Origin: Bacillota bacterium
GTDB taxonomy: Bacteria; Bacillota; Clostridia; Tissierellales; Peptoniphilaceae
Direction: 5' to 3'
Assembly (NCBI GenBank): GCA_023443025.1
Contig: JAEZWM010000064.1
Location: 1 to 51,121 of the forward strand
Length of the DNA stretch: 51,121 nt
Positions 34,189 through 43,007 of the stretch are shown piece after piece (position 1 is the stretch's first letter; each line of letters opens with the position of its first letter). A program made the translations under genes and the position numbers. Under the pieces are notes generated by a model. That model made no database searches. It saw only the letters and a program-made list of their open reading frames with translations, and had not been told where the DNA came from.

Positions 34189-35595
34189 ATGGACATAAAA
34201 ACGCCTATCTATAATAAACTAAAAACTATTTCGCAAAAGAAAATATATGATTTTCAATTTCCCGGTCATAAGAAAAGAATAGATCTGGGACTTGATTTTA
34301 ATACGATACCTTTTTTGGATACAACTGAAACATATGAAACAGATAATCTTCATGATCCTAATGGTATAATATATGACTCCATGCGTGAAGTAAGTAGAGT
34401 ATATGGAACAAAAGAGTCCGTTTATATGGTAAATGGGTCAACCGCGGGTATTCATATCGCAATGCTTAGCTGTACTAAACCCGGTGACACTATACTGATG
34501 CAGAGAAATTCACATATAGCATCATATAATGGAAGCATAATAGGAAGAATAAAAACTGAATACATAATGCCTAAGTATGATTCTATAAATCAGATTGTGG
34601 GTGGAATTGATGTAGATGAATTTAAAGATATTGTTGAAAATAAAGCAATTGAGGCCTGTGTACTGCTTCATCCATCGTTTCACGGACTTTGTTCGGACTT
34701 AGCTGAATTAATAAAGATTGCGCACGATAATGATGTAATAGTAATTGTCGATGAAGCACATGGTCCACATCTGTCATTTACGGATAAACTTCCCAAATCC
34801 GCAATAGAACTTGGTGCGGATATAGTTATTCATTCAGCACACAAGACTCTGCCATCAATTACACAAACGGCAATTCTCCACATTTGTTCGGATAGAGTTG
34901 ATATAAACAGAGTATATAAATTTTCGAGATTGCTACAGACTACATCTCCATCATATGTATTTATGACTGCAATTGAAAAAGCAGTTGCGTTTATGGATTC
35001 TCCTATAGGAAAACAACGAATGGATGAACTTATAAACTCGGCAAATGAATTTTATACTAGTATATCAAAGATAGATAGGGTAAAATTATTGGAAGATAAT
35101 GATTTGTATTTTAATAGAGATTTCACTAAAATATTCGTACAGTTAAAAGGAATTAGAGGAGTTGACCTTAGAGATACTCTTCACTATGAATACGGAGTTG
35201 ACATGGAATATGCTGATTATAAACATGTTGTAGGCTCTGCTTCTGTTATGAATGAGAGTGATGATTTCAAAATGTTGGCAAAATTTATTGGTGAAATTAG
35301 TAAAAATAAGCCATATGAACAAATTGATGAAGCAAAAATTGGGATAATTAAGCCAATTGTCGGGATTCCAATCTACGAAGCTTTCAATCTAGAGTCAAGG
35401 CGAATAAACCTAAAGGATTCTGTAGGGAATATATCCGGATCGTATATAGTCCCATATCCTCCCGGGATACCACAATTAACTCCAGGTGAGATTATTCAGA
35501 GAGAACATGTGGAATTAGTAGAGGAATTAAAAAGAAAAGGCATATCAATTGTAGGATTCAATGAAGATAGTATGATTGATATTATAGAGGTGTAG
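34189..35595 (+). CDS. Orn/Lys/Arg decarboxylase-family protein (YaaO-like)
   Basis: Fold-type I PLP protein (468 aa) of the short, Bacillus SpeA/YaaO-like group of amino-acid decarboxylases. FQFPGHKK starts the family region; VDEAHGPH (Asp188) binds the cofactor ring nitrogen and SAHKT (Lys219) is the Schiff-base lysine. Substrate (arginine, lysine or ornithine) cannot be told; relatives make polyamine precursors. It lies directly before tmk, as yaaO does in Bacillus. The start is uncertain: GAGGG abuts ATG 34189 with no spacer, but no better in-frame start exists. Confidence 0.87.
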   Translation: MDIKTPIYNKLKTISQKKIYDFQFPGHKKRIDLGLDFNTIPFLDTTETYETDNLHDPNGIIYDSMREVSRVYGTKESVYMVNGSTAGIHIAMLSCTKPGDTILMQRNSHIASYNGSIIGRIKTEYIMPKYDSINQIVGGIDVDEFKDIVENKAIEACVLLHPSFHGLCSDLAELIKIAHDNDVIVIVDEAHGPHLSFTDKLPKSAIELGADIVIHSAHKTLPSITQTAILHICSDRVDINRVYKFSRLLQTTSPSYVFMTAIEKAVAFMDSPIGKQRMDELINSANEFYTSISKIDRVKLLEDNDLYFNRDFTKIFVQLKGIRGVDLRDTLHYEYGVDMEYADYKHVVGSASVMNESDDFKMLAKFIGEISKNKPYEQIDEAKIGIIKPIVGIPIYEAFNLESRRINLKDSVGNISGSYIVPYPPGIPQLTPGEIIQREHVELVEELKRKGISIVGFNEDSMIDIIEV

Positions 35596-35596
35596 G

Positions 35597-36223
35597 ATGA
35601 AGGGTAAATTTATAGTTATTGAAGGACCGGATGGTTGCGGCAAAAGCACTATAGCAAAAAATGTTTATGAACTTCTTAAAAAAGAGGGCGAAATGGTAAT
35701 TCTAACTCGTGAGCCCGGTGGTACAGGAATAGGAGAAAGTGTCCGCTCCATATTACTCGATATAAATGAACCTATGAGCCCTAGAACAGAAGCACTTCTC
35801 ATGGCTGCTTCAAGGGCACAAATAGTAGATGAGGTTATAAAACCGTCTTTAGAAAAAGGCACTCATGTTATCTGCGATAGATATGTATATTCATCTCTTG
35901 TATATCAAGGTATAGGCAGAAAACTGGGTATAAATACTATAATGGAGATAAATCAATTTGCTATGGATTCAGTGATGCCCGATTTAACACTATATCTGGA
36001 ATTATCATTCGAAGAGGCGTTGATAAGGCGTGGAATTAGAGATGTGAGTGATAGAATGGAAGCACAAAGCGATGAATTTCATACAAGTATTCATAATGGT
36101 TACGATGAGATTTATCAAATGTATAAGGAATCTCATAATATAGTAAGAATTGATGCCTCTCGAACAGAAAGAGAAGTAACTGAAGAAGCATATCAAATTG
36201 CTAAAAAAATATTGGAGGTATAA
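35597..36223 (+). CDS. tmk: Thymidylate kinase
   Basis: dTMP kinase (208 aa), which makes dTDP for DNA synthesis. P-loop GPDGCGKST is at 10-18, TREPGGTGIGE is the conserved Arg loop, and DRYVYSSLVYQG is the DRY/H-type motif. Starts one base after the decarboxylase stop (GAGGTG upstream) and ends one base before darA, so it is within an operon. Confidence 0.95.
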   Translation: MKGKFIVIEGPDGCGKSTIAKNVYELLKKEGEMVILTREPGGTGIGESVRSILLDINEPMSPRTEALLMAASRAQIVDEVIKPSLEKGTHVICDRYVYSSLVYQGIGRKLGINTIMEINQFAMDSVMPDLTLYLELSFEEALIRRGIRDVSDRMEAQSDEFHTSIHNGYDEIYQMYKESHNIVRIDASRTEREVTEEAYQIAKKILEV

Positions 36224-36224
36224 A

Positions 36225-36551
36225 GTGAAACTAATAATAGCTATTGTTCAAGATGAAGATGTTCACATGCTCATGGATGATTTAATGGAAAACGAATTTA
36301 GAGTTACTAAGCTTGCTTCCACAGGTGGATTTTTAAAAGCAGGAAACACTACTCTACTACTAGGTGTAGAAGAAGAGAAAATAGATAGAGTACTTGAGTT
36401 AATCGAAACAAACTGTAGCTCAAGAAGAACAACGACTACATTATTAAATGTTTCAATGCCCGGTGATGCATATGTTCCGCTTCCAATGGAAGTTCAAATT
36501 GGTGGAGCGACTGTATTTATCATGGATATTGAAGATTATATAAGAGTTTAA
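36225..36551 (+). CDS. darA: PII-like c-di-AMP receptor DarA/PstA (YaaQ)
   Basis: Protein of 108 residues, the same size as Bacillus DarA (109), with the family's ligand-loop motif TKLASTGGFLKAGNTT and the C-terminal GGATVFIMDIEDY. DarA trimers bind the second messenger c-di-AMP; the downstream target is not established. The start is GTG 36225 with GGAGG six bases upstream, one base after the tmk stop. The longer frame from 36198 lies inside tmk and is unlikely. The large B-loop (SRRTTTTLLNVSMPGDAYVP) is present. Confidence 0.9.
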   Translation: MKLIIAIVQDEDVHMLMDDLMENEFRVTKLASTGGFLKAGNTTLLLGVEEEKIDRVLELIETNCSSRRTTTTLLNVSMPGDAYVPLPMEVQIGGATVFIMDIEDYIRV

Positions 36552-36566
36552 TAAAAGAGGGATAAT

Positions 36567-36845
36567 ATGAAACTTATTCTAGCAATTATTAGTGACGAAC
36601 TTATAGCAGAGGTATCTAAAGCACTATCTACTAGTGAGTTTACAACGACGAAACTCAGCTCAACCGGAGGATTTAGAAAAAAAGGCAATACTACAATATT
36701 GGTAGGGGTACGTGCTGATGAGGTAAATAAATGTGTAAATCTGATAAAACAGACCATTGAAAAAAGTGACAAGCGAAATCCGGACGACAATGTGGCAGAT
36801 GCAAATATTTTTGTTATGCCTATGATGGATATGAGAAAGATGTAA
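36567..36845 (+). CDS. Second, shorter DarA/YaaQ-like paralogue
   Basis: Protein of 92 residues, clearly related to the preceding gene: it keeps TKLSSTGGFRKKGNTTILVGV but has a much shorter central loop and a different C-terminus (DANIFVMPMMDM). It lies 15 bases after darA and its stop overlaps the holB start (TAATG). In Bacillus this position is taken by the unrelated yaaR. It may bind c-di-AMP or a different ligand, or form mixed trimers with DarA (inference). GAGGGATAAT precedes the ATG. Confidence 0.85.
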   Translation: MKLILAIISDELIAEVSKALSTSEFTTTKLSSTGGFRKKGNTTILVGVRADEVNKCVNLIKQTIEKSDKRNPDDNVADANIFVMPMMDMRKM

Positions 36846-37669
36846 TGATCGATAATAAAAGCTTAGAGATTTTAAAAGTCCAAATTGATTCACAATCCGT
36901 ATCACATGCTTATATATTTGAATCAATGGATGTTCAAACAGGACTTGATGCTGCTCTGGAATTCGCATCCATGTATAATGGAATAGAAGATAAAAAAGAA
37001 CAGAGATTTACAAAAAATGCACGAGATCTTTCCGTAATAGAAGCAGAAGGTAAAACTATTACAATAGATAAAATAAGAGAATTGATAAAATTCTTCCAAA
37101 CAAGACCATTTGAACTAAGATACAAAACTGCAATAATTCTTGAAGCGGATAGGCTAAGAGTGGAATCTTCAAATGCTATGCTAAAGTTACTTGAAGATAT
37201 GCCCAGCTATGGTAAAATAATACTTGTAGCAAAATCATCAAAAAGACTTCTGCCAACCATTACATCCAGATGTCAGTTGATTCGTCTGATGGATGATGAA
37301 GTGCAGACCGGTAATATAGATAGAGAATTTGTTTATAATCTAATAGATGCATTTATAAATGGACGATTCACAAAGGTACAAGACGAGAGAAAAAAAATAG
37401 AGGAACTAAAAGATCATAGTATGGAATTTTTTTCTATTGCTATTGAATACCTCGGGATGATAAGATTTAAAGAATATGACAATTCAATAGACAATGATAT
37501 AATAAATAGAATAAAAGCAAATTATGATAGAGTTAATATAAATTATTCTGCATTAAATGATGTAATTATAGAGTCTATGCAGATACAAAAGAATCTATAT
37601 AATAATGTTAACTTTTTATTGTCTGTTGAAACATTCGCCCTTAAGTTAAGCAATATTGGTTATAAATAG
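36845..37669 (+). CDS. holB: DNA polymerase III delta-prime subunit (HolB-like)
   Basis: Clamp-loader subunit (274 aa; shorter than the usual 320-330). Conserved ITSRCQLIRL (the SRC sensor) and SSNAMLKLLEDMPSYGKIILVA are clear. There is no intact P-loop, as expected for delta-prime, which does not hydrolyse ATP, and the zinc module cysteines seen in other family members are absent. It starts by a one-base overlap with the second YaaQ copy. The neighbours tmk, yaaQ and yaaT confirm the assignment. Confidence 0.87.
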   Translation: MIDNKSLEILKVQIDSQSVSHAYIFESMDVQTGLDAALEFASMYNGIEDKKEQRFTKNARDLSVIEAEGKTITIDKIRELIKFFQTRPFELRYKTAIILEADRLRVESSNAMLKLLEDMPSYGKIILVAKSSKRLLPTITSRCQLIRLMDDEVQTGNIDREFVYNLIDAFINGRFTKVQDERKKIEELKDHSMEFFSIAIEYLGMIRFKEYDNSIDNDIINRIKANYDRVNINYSALNDVIIESMQIQKNLYNNVNFLLSVETFALKLSNIGYK

Positions 37670-37688
37670 TAATTTGTTGGAGGAAAAT

Positions 37689-38561
37689 TTGAATAAGGTA
37701 ATAGGTGTAAGATTTAAAGAATCCGGGAAGATATATTATTTCGACCCTCTAGATATAAAAGTAGAAGTTGGACAAAATATAATAGTTGAGACAGCGAGAG
37801 GAGTTGAGTTTGGAACCTGTGTAGTTGGTGAAAAACTAATAGATCAATCCGATCTGGTTGCTCCACTAAAACCCGTTATCAGAGTGGCTGATGATGTGGA
37901 TAAAAAAATACATGAAGAAAATAAAATACGGGCAAAAGATGCGATAGATATCTGCCAAGTAAAGGTCGATGAACACAATCTTGATATGAAACTTGTAGAC
38001 TGTGAGTATACATTTGATAACAATAAGGTCATTTTTTACTTTACTTCAGATGGTAGAGTCGATTTTAGAGAGCTCGTAAAAGATCTTGCGTCCATATTTA
38101 GAACTCGAATTGAACTTAGACAGATCGGGGTTAGAGATCAAGCGAAGATAACGGGAGGTCTTGGACCATGCGGTCGAGTTGTATGTTGCAAAAAGTTTTT
38201 AGGAGAATTTTCACCGGTATCAATTAAGATGGCAAAGGAGCAATCCCTTTCGTTAAACCCATCCAAGATATCGGGACTTTGTGGTAGACTTATGTGCTGT
38301 TTAAAATACGAACAGGACTCATATGAAGAGTCGCTTAAAAAGGTGCCGCCTGTTGGATATATAGTTGAAACGGAAGATGGAAGAGGAACAGTAATAGATA
38401 CTTATATTCTTCAAGAGATTGTGAAGGTTAAATTTGAAAATGCAGAAGGAATAGAGGAAGTTAAAAATTATTCCATAACCGATATAAAAGTTACAAAAGA
38501 TAAAGATATGAAATACTTCAGAGAATCAGATGAGATCCAATTCATCTATGATGAAGACTAG
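37689..38561 (+). CDS. ricT: RicT/YaaT, PSP1-domain Fe-S protein
   Basis: Protein of 290 residues of the PSP1 family. Two cysteine-rich segments, GPCGRVVCC and GLCGRLMCC, lie around residues 160-220. In Bacillus YaaT joins YmcA and YlbF in the Ric complex, which binds [4Fe-4S] clusters and helps RNase Y process mRNA. GGAGG lies five bases before TTG 37689, which is taken as the start; the frame upstream of it overlaps holB. Confidence 0.9.
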   Translation: MNKVIGVRFKESGKIYYFDPLDIKVEVGQNIIVETARGVEFGTCVVGEKLIDQSDLVAPLKPVIRVADDVDKKIHEENKIRAKDAIDICQVKVDEHNLDMKLVDCEYTFDNNKVIFYFTSDGRVDFRELVKDLASIFRTRIELRQIGVRDQAKITGGLGPCGRVVCCKKFLGEFSPVSIKMAKEQSLSLNPSKISGLCGRLMCCLKYEQDSYEESLKKVPPVGYIVETEDGRGTVIDTYILQEIVKVKFENAEGIEEVKNYSITDIKVTKDKDMKYFRESDEIQFIYDED

Positions 38562-38590
38562 TTGAAAATTTAAGTGATATAGGTTATAAT
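38562..38590 (+). promoter_or_regulatory. Promoter of the ferredoxin gene
   Basis: TTGAAA (38562-38567), a 17-base spacer, TATAAT (38585-38590), about 30 bases before the ATG. Confidence 0.78.
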
Positions 38591-38623
38591 GTAATCATAA
38601 AAAATAATAAGGAGGTACTTACA

Positions 38624-38791
38624 ATGGCTCATGTTATTGATGAAACTTGCATCGCTTGTGGATCATGTCAACCAGAGTGTCCAGTAGACTGCATTTCTGA
38701 AGGCGATATCTACGTAATCGATGCTGAAGAATGTACTGATTGTGGTGCTTGTGTAGCAGTTTGTCCTACAGATTCTATTCACGCTGAATAA
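38624..38791 (+). CDS. 2[4Fe-4S] clostridial-type ferredoxin
   Basis: Small electron carrier of 55 residues with two CxxCxxCxxxCP motifs: Cys9, 12, 15, 19 and Cys37, 40, 43, 47, plus an extra Cys23. It is very acidic, as usual for the family. It carries low-potential electrons for enzymes such as pyruvate:ferredoxin oxidoreductase and hydrogenase. AAGGAGG and a good sigma-A promoter suggest high expression. Monocistronic, between ricT and the DUF819 gene, where Bacillus has yabA. Confidence 0.95.
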   Translation: MAHVIDETCIACGSCQPECPVDCISEGDIYVIDAEECTDCGACVAVCPTDSIHAE

Positions 38792-38817
38792 TCAAGTACA
38801 TAGTGAACTTAAGAACT

Positions 38818-38842
38818 AAAAAGCTCTCGATGAGAGCTTTTT
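38818..38842 (+). terminator. Ferredoxin terminator
   Basis: AAAAAGCTCTC GAT GAGAGCTTTTT, an 11-bp stem with a three-base loop and T-run. Confidence 0.88.
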
Positions 38843-38974
38843 TTGTGGTAAAAATAAATGATCACAATATATCAATAAATTTGAATATTATAAGAACTTG
38901 GTGATAATGATTTACAAAGTAGTAATTAAAATGATATAATTCGTATAAATCTTGAAAGACGAAAGGAGAAATCT

Positions 38975-40186
38975 ATGTCAAGTATTATAAGTCCCGACAA
39001 CACTTGGGCATTATGGTCGGTGTTAGCTGTAGCATCGGCACTTGCAATTTATTTAGAACAAAGATATGAGTGGGCAAATAAGATAACAGGATGCATTATA
39101 GCACTTTTGATTGCATTGGCATTATCCAATTTAAATATCATTCCGGCAGATTCGCCCGTGTATGATAATGTATGGGGTTATGTAGTTCCACTTGCTGTAC
39201 CGATGCTACTCTATAGAGCGAATATCAAGAGGATATGGAAAGAATCAGGTAGGATTCTAATCATATATCTTATAAGTGGTATTGGAACTGTAATAGGTGG
39301 TTTAGTTGCATTTTTTGCATTAAGAGGTGCGATTCCGAACCTATCGAGTATAGCTCCGATGTTCGTTGGAACCTATACCGGAGGATCGGTTAACTTTGTA
39401 GCTATGTCAGAGAGCTTTGCAGTAGATGGTGCAACGGTATCGGCAGCACTTGTAGCGGATAATCTACTTATGGCATTATACTTCTTTGCACTGGTAGCTA
39501 TGCCGGCAATCTCAATATTCCGTAAATCGTTTAAGACGCCAATAATAGATAAATTGGAAAATTCTAAAGATAATGGATTATCTGAGAACAAAACTCTTGC
39601 ATCAAAATACTGGGGAGCAAAGGAAATATCTCTACTGGATATCGCTGTAAATATAGCATTGGCATTTACCATTGTTACCGTGTCTACTATGATAGCAGAT
39701 GCATTATCAGGTGCGATTGGTAGCTCAACAAAGATTAGAGAAGCAATGAGTCTATTCTTCGGAAATAAATACCTAATCATAACAACACTAACCATGATAC
39801 TTGCAACGATATTCTCATCAAAATTCGAAAAGCTAAGAGGAAGCCAAGAGATAGGGACCTTTTTAATATACCTTTTCTTTGCAGTTATAGGAGCACCTGC
39901 ATCACTAAAACTAATATTTAGAGAATCTCCACTATTACTGGTTTTTGCATTTATAATTGTCTTGATAAATATGCTGATCAGTCTAGTGCTTGGAAAGGTA
40001 TTTAAGTTTAGTCTTGAAGAAGTAATAATTGCATCAAACGCAAATATTGGTGGACCGACAACAGCTGCAGCAATGGCAGTTTCAAAAGGATGGACAGCTC
40101 TTATAGTACCTGCACTTCTTGTAGGAACTCTTGGTTATGTCATCGGAAACTATTATGGGCTTTTGATAGGTGCGATATTAAAATAA
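38975..40186 (+). CDS. DUF819 family membrane protein (YjcL-like)
   Basis: Integral membrane protein (403 aa) with about ten to twelve helices and the DUF819 signatures FVGTYTGGSVNFVAMSE and ASNANIGGPTTAAAMA, each with helix-breaking glycines at similar places in the two halves. This inverted-repeat look is typical of secondary transporters. Substrate unknown. TTTACA and TATAAT (18-base spacer) precede it, with AAAGGAG as ribosome site. Single gene with its own terminator. Confidence 0.85.
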   Translation: MSSIISPDNTWALWSVLAVASALAIYLEQRYEWANKITGCIIALLIALALSNLNIIPADSPVYDNVWGYVVPLAVPMLLYRANIKRIWKESGRILIIYLISGIGTVIGGLVAFFALRGAIPNLSSIAPMFVGTYTGGSVNFVAMSESFAVDGATVSAALVADNLLMALYFFALVAMPAISIFRKSFKTPIIDKLENSKDNGLSENKTLASKYWGAKEISLLDIAVNIALAFTIVTVSTMIADALSGAIGSSTKIREAMSLFFGNKYLIITTLTMILATIFSSKFEKLRGSQEIGTFLIYLFFAVIGAPASLKLIFRESPLLLVFAFIIVLINMLISLVLGKVFKFSLEEVIIASNANIGGPTTAAAMAVSKGWTALIVPALLVGTLGYVIGNYYGLLIGAILK

Positions 40187-40200
40187 TATAATTTGATTTA

Positions 40201-40222
40201 AAAAGAAGCTTCGGCTTCTTTT
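40201..40222 (+). terminator. DUF819 gene terminator
   Basis: AAAAGAAGC TTCG GCTTCTTTT, a nine-bp stem with UUCG loop and T-run. Confidence 0.9.
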
Positions 40223-40286
40223 TTTGTGAGTAGATCTAAGTATATCTGATATAATGAGATATGAGTAAAGATAAAAAGGAGAAGAA

Positions 40287-41000
40287 ATGAGGACAGTAGA
40301 TATCATCCCAGGAACTAATTACAGGATAATTCAATCTGAAAGTTCGTTTAAGTATGGAATAGACTCTATACTATTGAGTTCTTTTTGTAATATGAAAAAG
40401 GGTTCGACACTTATTGATATAGGAACAGGAGTGGGAATACTTGCACTAAGATGTCATGCTCTTTATTCTCTTGGAAGGGTATATGCATATGAGATTCAGG
40501 AAGAACTCGCTATACTTGCCAGTGAGTCTGTAAGTATCAATGGTGTAGATGATGAGATTTTTGTAATAAACAAGAATATAATGGAATCTGAACTTGAAGA
40601 GAAGGTAGACTATATAATTACAAATCCTCCATATGTGGAAGCCGGTAGAGGGATTGAAAATAAATCTGAAGCAAAACTCATAGCCTTTCATGAAGTTACT
40701 CTAAATTTGGTGGATATTTTTAAATATGCCAGAGATCATCTTGTGCAGCATGGAAAATTAATCATGATAAATAGAAGTAATAGACTCGTAGATATCATGT
40801 CTATTGCGAGATTGTATAAATTAGAGCCTGTACGTATGAGGTCAGTTCATTCTAAAATAAATTCTAAATCAAAACTTGTGATGTGCGAATTTGTATTAGG
40901 AGGAGGTAAAAATTTTACTTACGAAAGCCCTTTAATTATATATGATGAAAGTGGAAATTATACCGAAGAGATTAAGGAGATATACTATGGAAAAAGGTAG
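40287..41000 (+). CDS. tRNA1(Val) adenine-N6 methyltransferase family protein (YabB/TrmN6)
   Basis: SAM-dependent methyltransferase (237 aa). The SAM loop DIGTGVGILAL is at about 44-54 and the adenine-binding NPPY at 113-116. It is the Bacillus YabB homologue, probably modifying A37 of tRNA-Val. Its end overlaps the start of rsmI by 14 bases, the same pairing as yabB-yabC in Bacillus (where the small yazA lies between). An extended -10 (TGATATAAT) lies upstream. Confidence 0.87.
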   Translation: MRTVDIIPGTNYRIIQSESSFKYGIDSILLSSFCNMKKGSTLIDIGTGVGILALRCHALYSLGRVYAYEIQEELAILASESVSINGVDDEIFVINKNIMESELEEKVDYIITNPPYVEAGRGIENKSEAKLIAFHEVTLNLVDIFKYARDHLVQHGKLIMINRSNRLVDIMSIARLYKLEPVRMRSVHSKINSKSKLVMCEFVLGGGKNFTYESPLIIYDESGNYTEEIKEIYYGKR

Positions 41001-41805
41001 TTTATATTTAATACCCACACCAATAGGAAATTTAGATGATATTTCAAAAAGAGCGATTGAAACACTAAAAATGGTGGATATTATTCTTTGTGAAGACACA
41101 AGGCATAGCTCAAAACTGTTAAATCATCTTGGGATTAATAAAAGACTCTATTCGTACTATGAACATAATGAAAAGATGAGAGCTGAGGAAGCCATAGAAT
41201 GGCTTAAACAAGGGGTTAATATTGGGCTTATAACCGACGCTGGCATGCCGGCGGTATCCGATCCCGGCTATATCATTGTAGACTTAGTACATAAAAATGA
41301 ACTAAAAGTGTACGCAATTCCGGGGGCAAATGCTGCACTTACAGCTCTAGTGTTATCAGGCTTTGATAGTTGGAGGTTTCAGTTTATAGGGTTTTTACCT
41401 AGGCAAAACAGCAAGAAACGGGAAGAATTATTAGAAACGATAAACTATAACGGGTTAACAATAATATATGAATCACCCAATAGACTTATGCACACTCTTA
41501 AAATGATGGAAGAGATTTTTCCGGATAGAAGAATATTTATAGCTAGAGAAATTACAAAACTTTATGAAGAACACTTTAGAGGAAGGGTTGTAGATGCTGC
41601 ATTACATTTTGGGTCGAAGGAAATAAAGGGAGAGATAGTAATCGTCTTGGATTCTTTTGAAGCTGAAACTGAAGAAGTAGACATTGCAGCAGAGTTTCAG
41701 AAACTATTAGACAACGGAATTAAAAAATCACAAGCAGTAAAAGAAGTATCCGCAAAATATGGTATAAACAAAAATGAAGTATATAAAGTTAGTTTAGAAC
41801 TCTAA
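40987..41805 (+). CDS. rsmI: 16S rRNA 2'-O-methyltransferase RsmI
   Basis: Methyltransferase (272 aa) that modifies C1402 of 16S rRNA. The start LIPTPIGNLDDIS (8-20), CEDTRHSSKLL, DAGMPAVSDPGY and GFLPRQNSKKRE are family signatures. ATG 40987 has AAGGAG upstream; the longer frame from 40942 lies within trmN6 and is not preferred. Confidence 0.94.
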   Translation: MEKGSLYLIPTPIGNLDDISKRAIETLKMVDIILCEDTRHSSKLLNHLGINKRLYSYYEHNEKMRAEEAIEWLKQGVNIGLITDAGMPAVSDPGYIIVDLVHKNELKVYAIPGANAALTALVLSGFDSWRFQFIGFLPRQNSKKREELLETINYNGLTIIYESPNRLMHTLKMMEEIFPDRRIFIAREITKLYEEHFRGRVVDAALHFGSKEIKGEIVIVLDSFEAETEEVDIAAEFQKLLDNGIKKSQAVKEVSAKYGINKNEVYKVSLEL

Positions 41806-41807
41806 TC

Positions 41808-41840
41808 AAATGCCAGTAGACTTGATCTATTGGCATTTTT
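41808..41840 (+). terminator. rsmI terminator
   Basis: Thirteen-bp stem AAATGCCAGTAGA / TCTATTGGCATTT (one G-T pair), five-base loop, followed by T. Confidence 0.85.
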
Positions 41841-41851
41841 AAACAAAAAAA

Positions 41852-41872
41852 CAGATGTCATAAAGACATCTG
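41852..41872 (-). terminator. Terminator of the G5/3D gene
   Basis: CAGATGTC / GACATCTG with a five-base loop; on the minus strand it is followed by seven T. Confidence 0.82.
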
Positions 41873-41892
41873 CAAAAAAGGGGGAGTAGTAT

Positions 41893-42864
41893 CTAGTTTA
41901 ATATATAAACCCTAACGGATCTTCTTCCAAAATCTATAGCTGTTTGATGTGAATCCATGAAAAGATCTATAATATTACCAACTATAGCTGAGCCTGTATC
42001 TTCTGCTACAGCATAACCATAGCTTGGCCATCCGTCTAAAGATTCAATATATACATGAGTACCAAGTGGTATAACACTTGGGTCAACTGCTATAACTCCA
42101 GGTCTTGCAATAGTTCCTGATGCAGTATAAGGTATACCGTCCGCTACAGATGCATCATATGCTGTAGCTTGTACGTCTATATAATAAGAATAACTAAAGC
42201 CCATATCTGAATTTGATGTTTGATTATCGTTATTTGGGTTTTCAGTTGTATGTTCTTCGACTATTTCTTCTTGTACTTCCATAGTACCGACCAGTATTTC
42301 TCCGTCCACAGCCGGTGTTATTACTTCTTCAGAAATTACCTTCTCAAGAGTCATCTCTTCATTTCTGTAAACCTTTAGTATTGTTTCTTTAGCAACTCCT
42401 GCGCTACCTTCTCTGTTTACGATTCTTTCACCGATTGGTAAAGTAGGATCTTCGGTTTCGACGGTTTTAAACTCTATAGTTTTTTCTTTTGTTTCCAGTA
42501 CTTGTTCATAATTCGTAATAAATAAGTAGTCTGCATTTTTTAAGTCTAGATTCTCAGATGGAAAAATTAAATCGTTAGATTTTAATACGATTCCGTGTTT
42601 TTGTAATGCATTTTTTAGATCTGTATCTGTATCAATTAGATACTCTCTACCCTTGTAGTATACGGGGATTTGTTTTGAACTTGCTCCAAATGTTGAAGTT
42701 TTGAGAAGCATCTCATTCATTAATTCTAGATCTAAAGTATATTCTTCCGTATTCGCATTAGACGAATTATCAAACGAAATAAAACCGGATATTATTGCTA
42801 GAGATGCAATAATTAAAATAATAGCTGTTAATTTATAATATTTTCTAAAATTCAAATATATCAT
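41893..42864 (-). CDS. YabE-like G5 and 3D domain cell-wall protein
   Basis: Exported protein of 323 residues. A hydrophobic signal or anchor lies at about 11-30, then a DUF348-like segment (about 65-115: PVYYKGREYLIDTDTDLKNAL). A G5 domain is at about 118-195, a polar linker at about 200-222, and a 3D domain at about 228-322. The 3D domain has its three aspartates in ATAYDAS (237), AVDPSVIPLGT (261) and AEDTG (289), plus Asp300. The 3D fold resembles lytic transglycosylase MltA. The protein probably cuts or remodels peptidoglycan (inference). A WalR-like box lies upstream. In Bacillus yabE is near yabC, as here. Confidence 0.9.
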   Translation of the reverse strand: MIYLNFRKYYKLTAIILIIASLAIISGFISFDNSSNANTEEYTLDLELMNEMLLKTSTFGASSKQIPVYYKGREYLIDTDTDLKNALQKHGIVLKSNDLIFPSENLDLKNADYLFITNYEQVLETKEKTIEFKTVETEDPTLPIGERIVNREGSAGVAKETILKVYRNEEMTLEKVISEEVITPAVDGEILVGTMEVQEEIVEEHTTENPNNDNQTSNSDMGFSYSYYIDVQATAYDASVADGIPYTASGTIARPGVIAVDPSVIPLGTHVYIESLDGWPSYGYAVAEDTGSAIVGNIIDLFMDSHQTAIDFGRRSVRVYILN

Positions 42865-42989
42865 CCTCTCATTTCTAAAATAAATTTTATATTTAAATAG
42901 AAATTAAGTCAATAAAGAAGCAAAAAACATGGAATAAAATGCTTAAAAACAGTTGAAAACATAGGCTTTTAAAGACTTGTAAAAAGATT

Positions 42990-43006
42990 TGTTACACTTT
43001 TGTAAC
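42990..43006 (+). promoter_or_regulatory. WalR-like direct repeat, plus strand
   Basis: TGTTAC-ACTTT-TGTAAC matches the WalR/YycF consensus TGTWAH-N5-TGTWAH at every fixed position, oriented toward the subtilase gene. Confidence 0.6.
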
Positions 43007-43007
43007 T

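Noticed and set aside
34189..34191. An alternative upstream start (TTG 34177) for the YaaO-like gene
   Set aside because: It is in frame but meets a TGA two codons later, so ATG 34189 remains despite the zero spacing from GAGGG.
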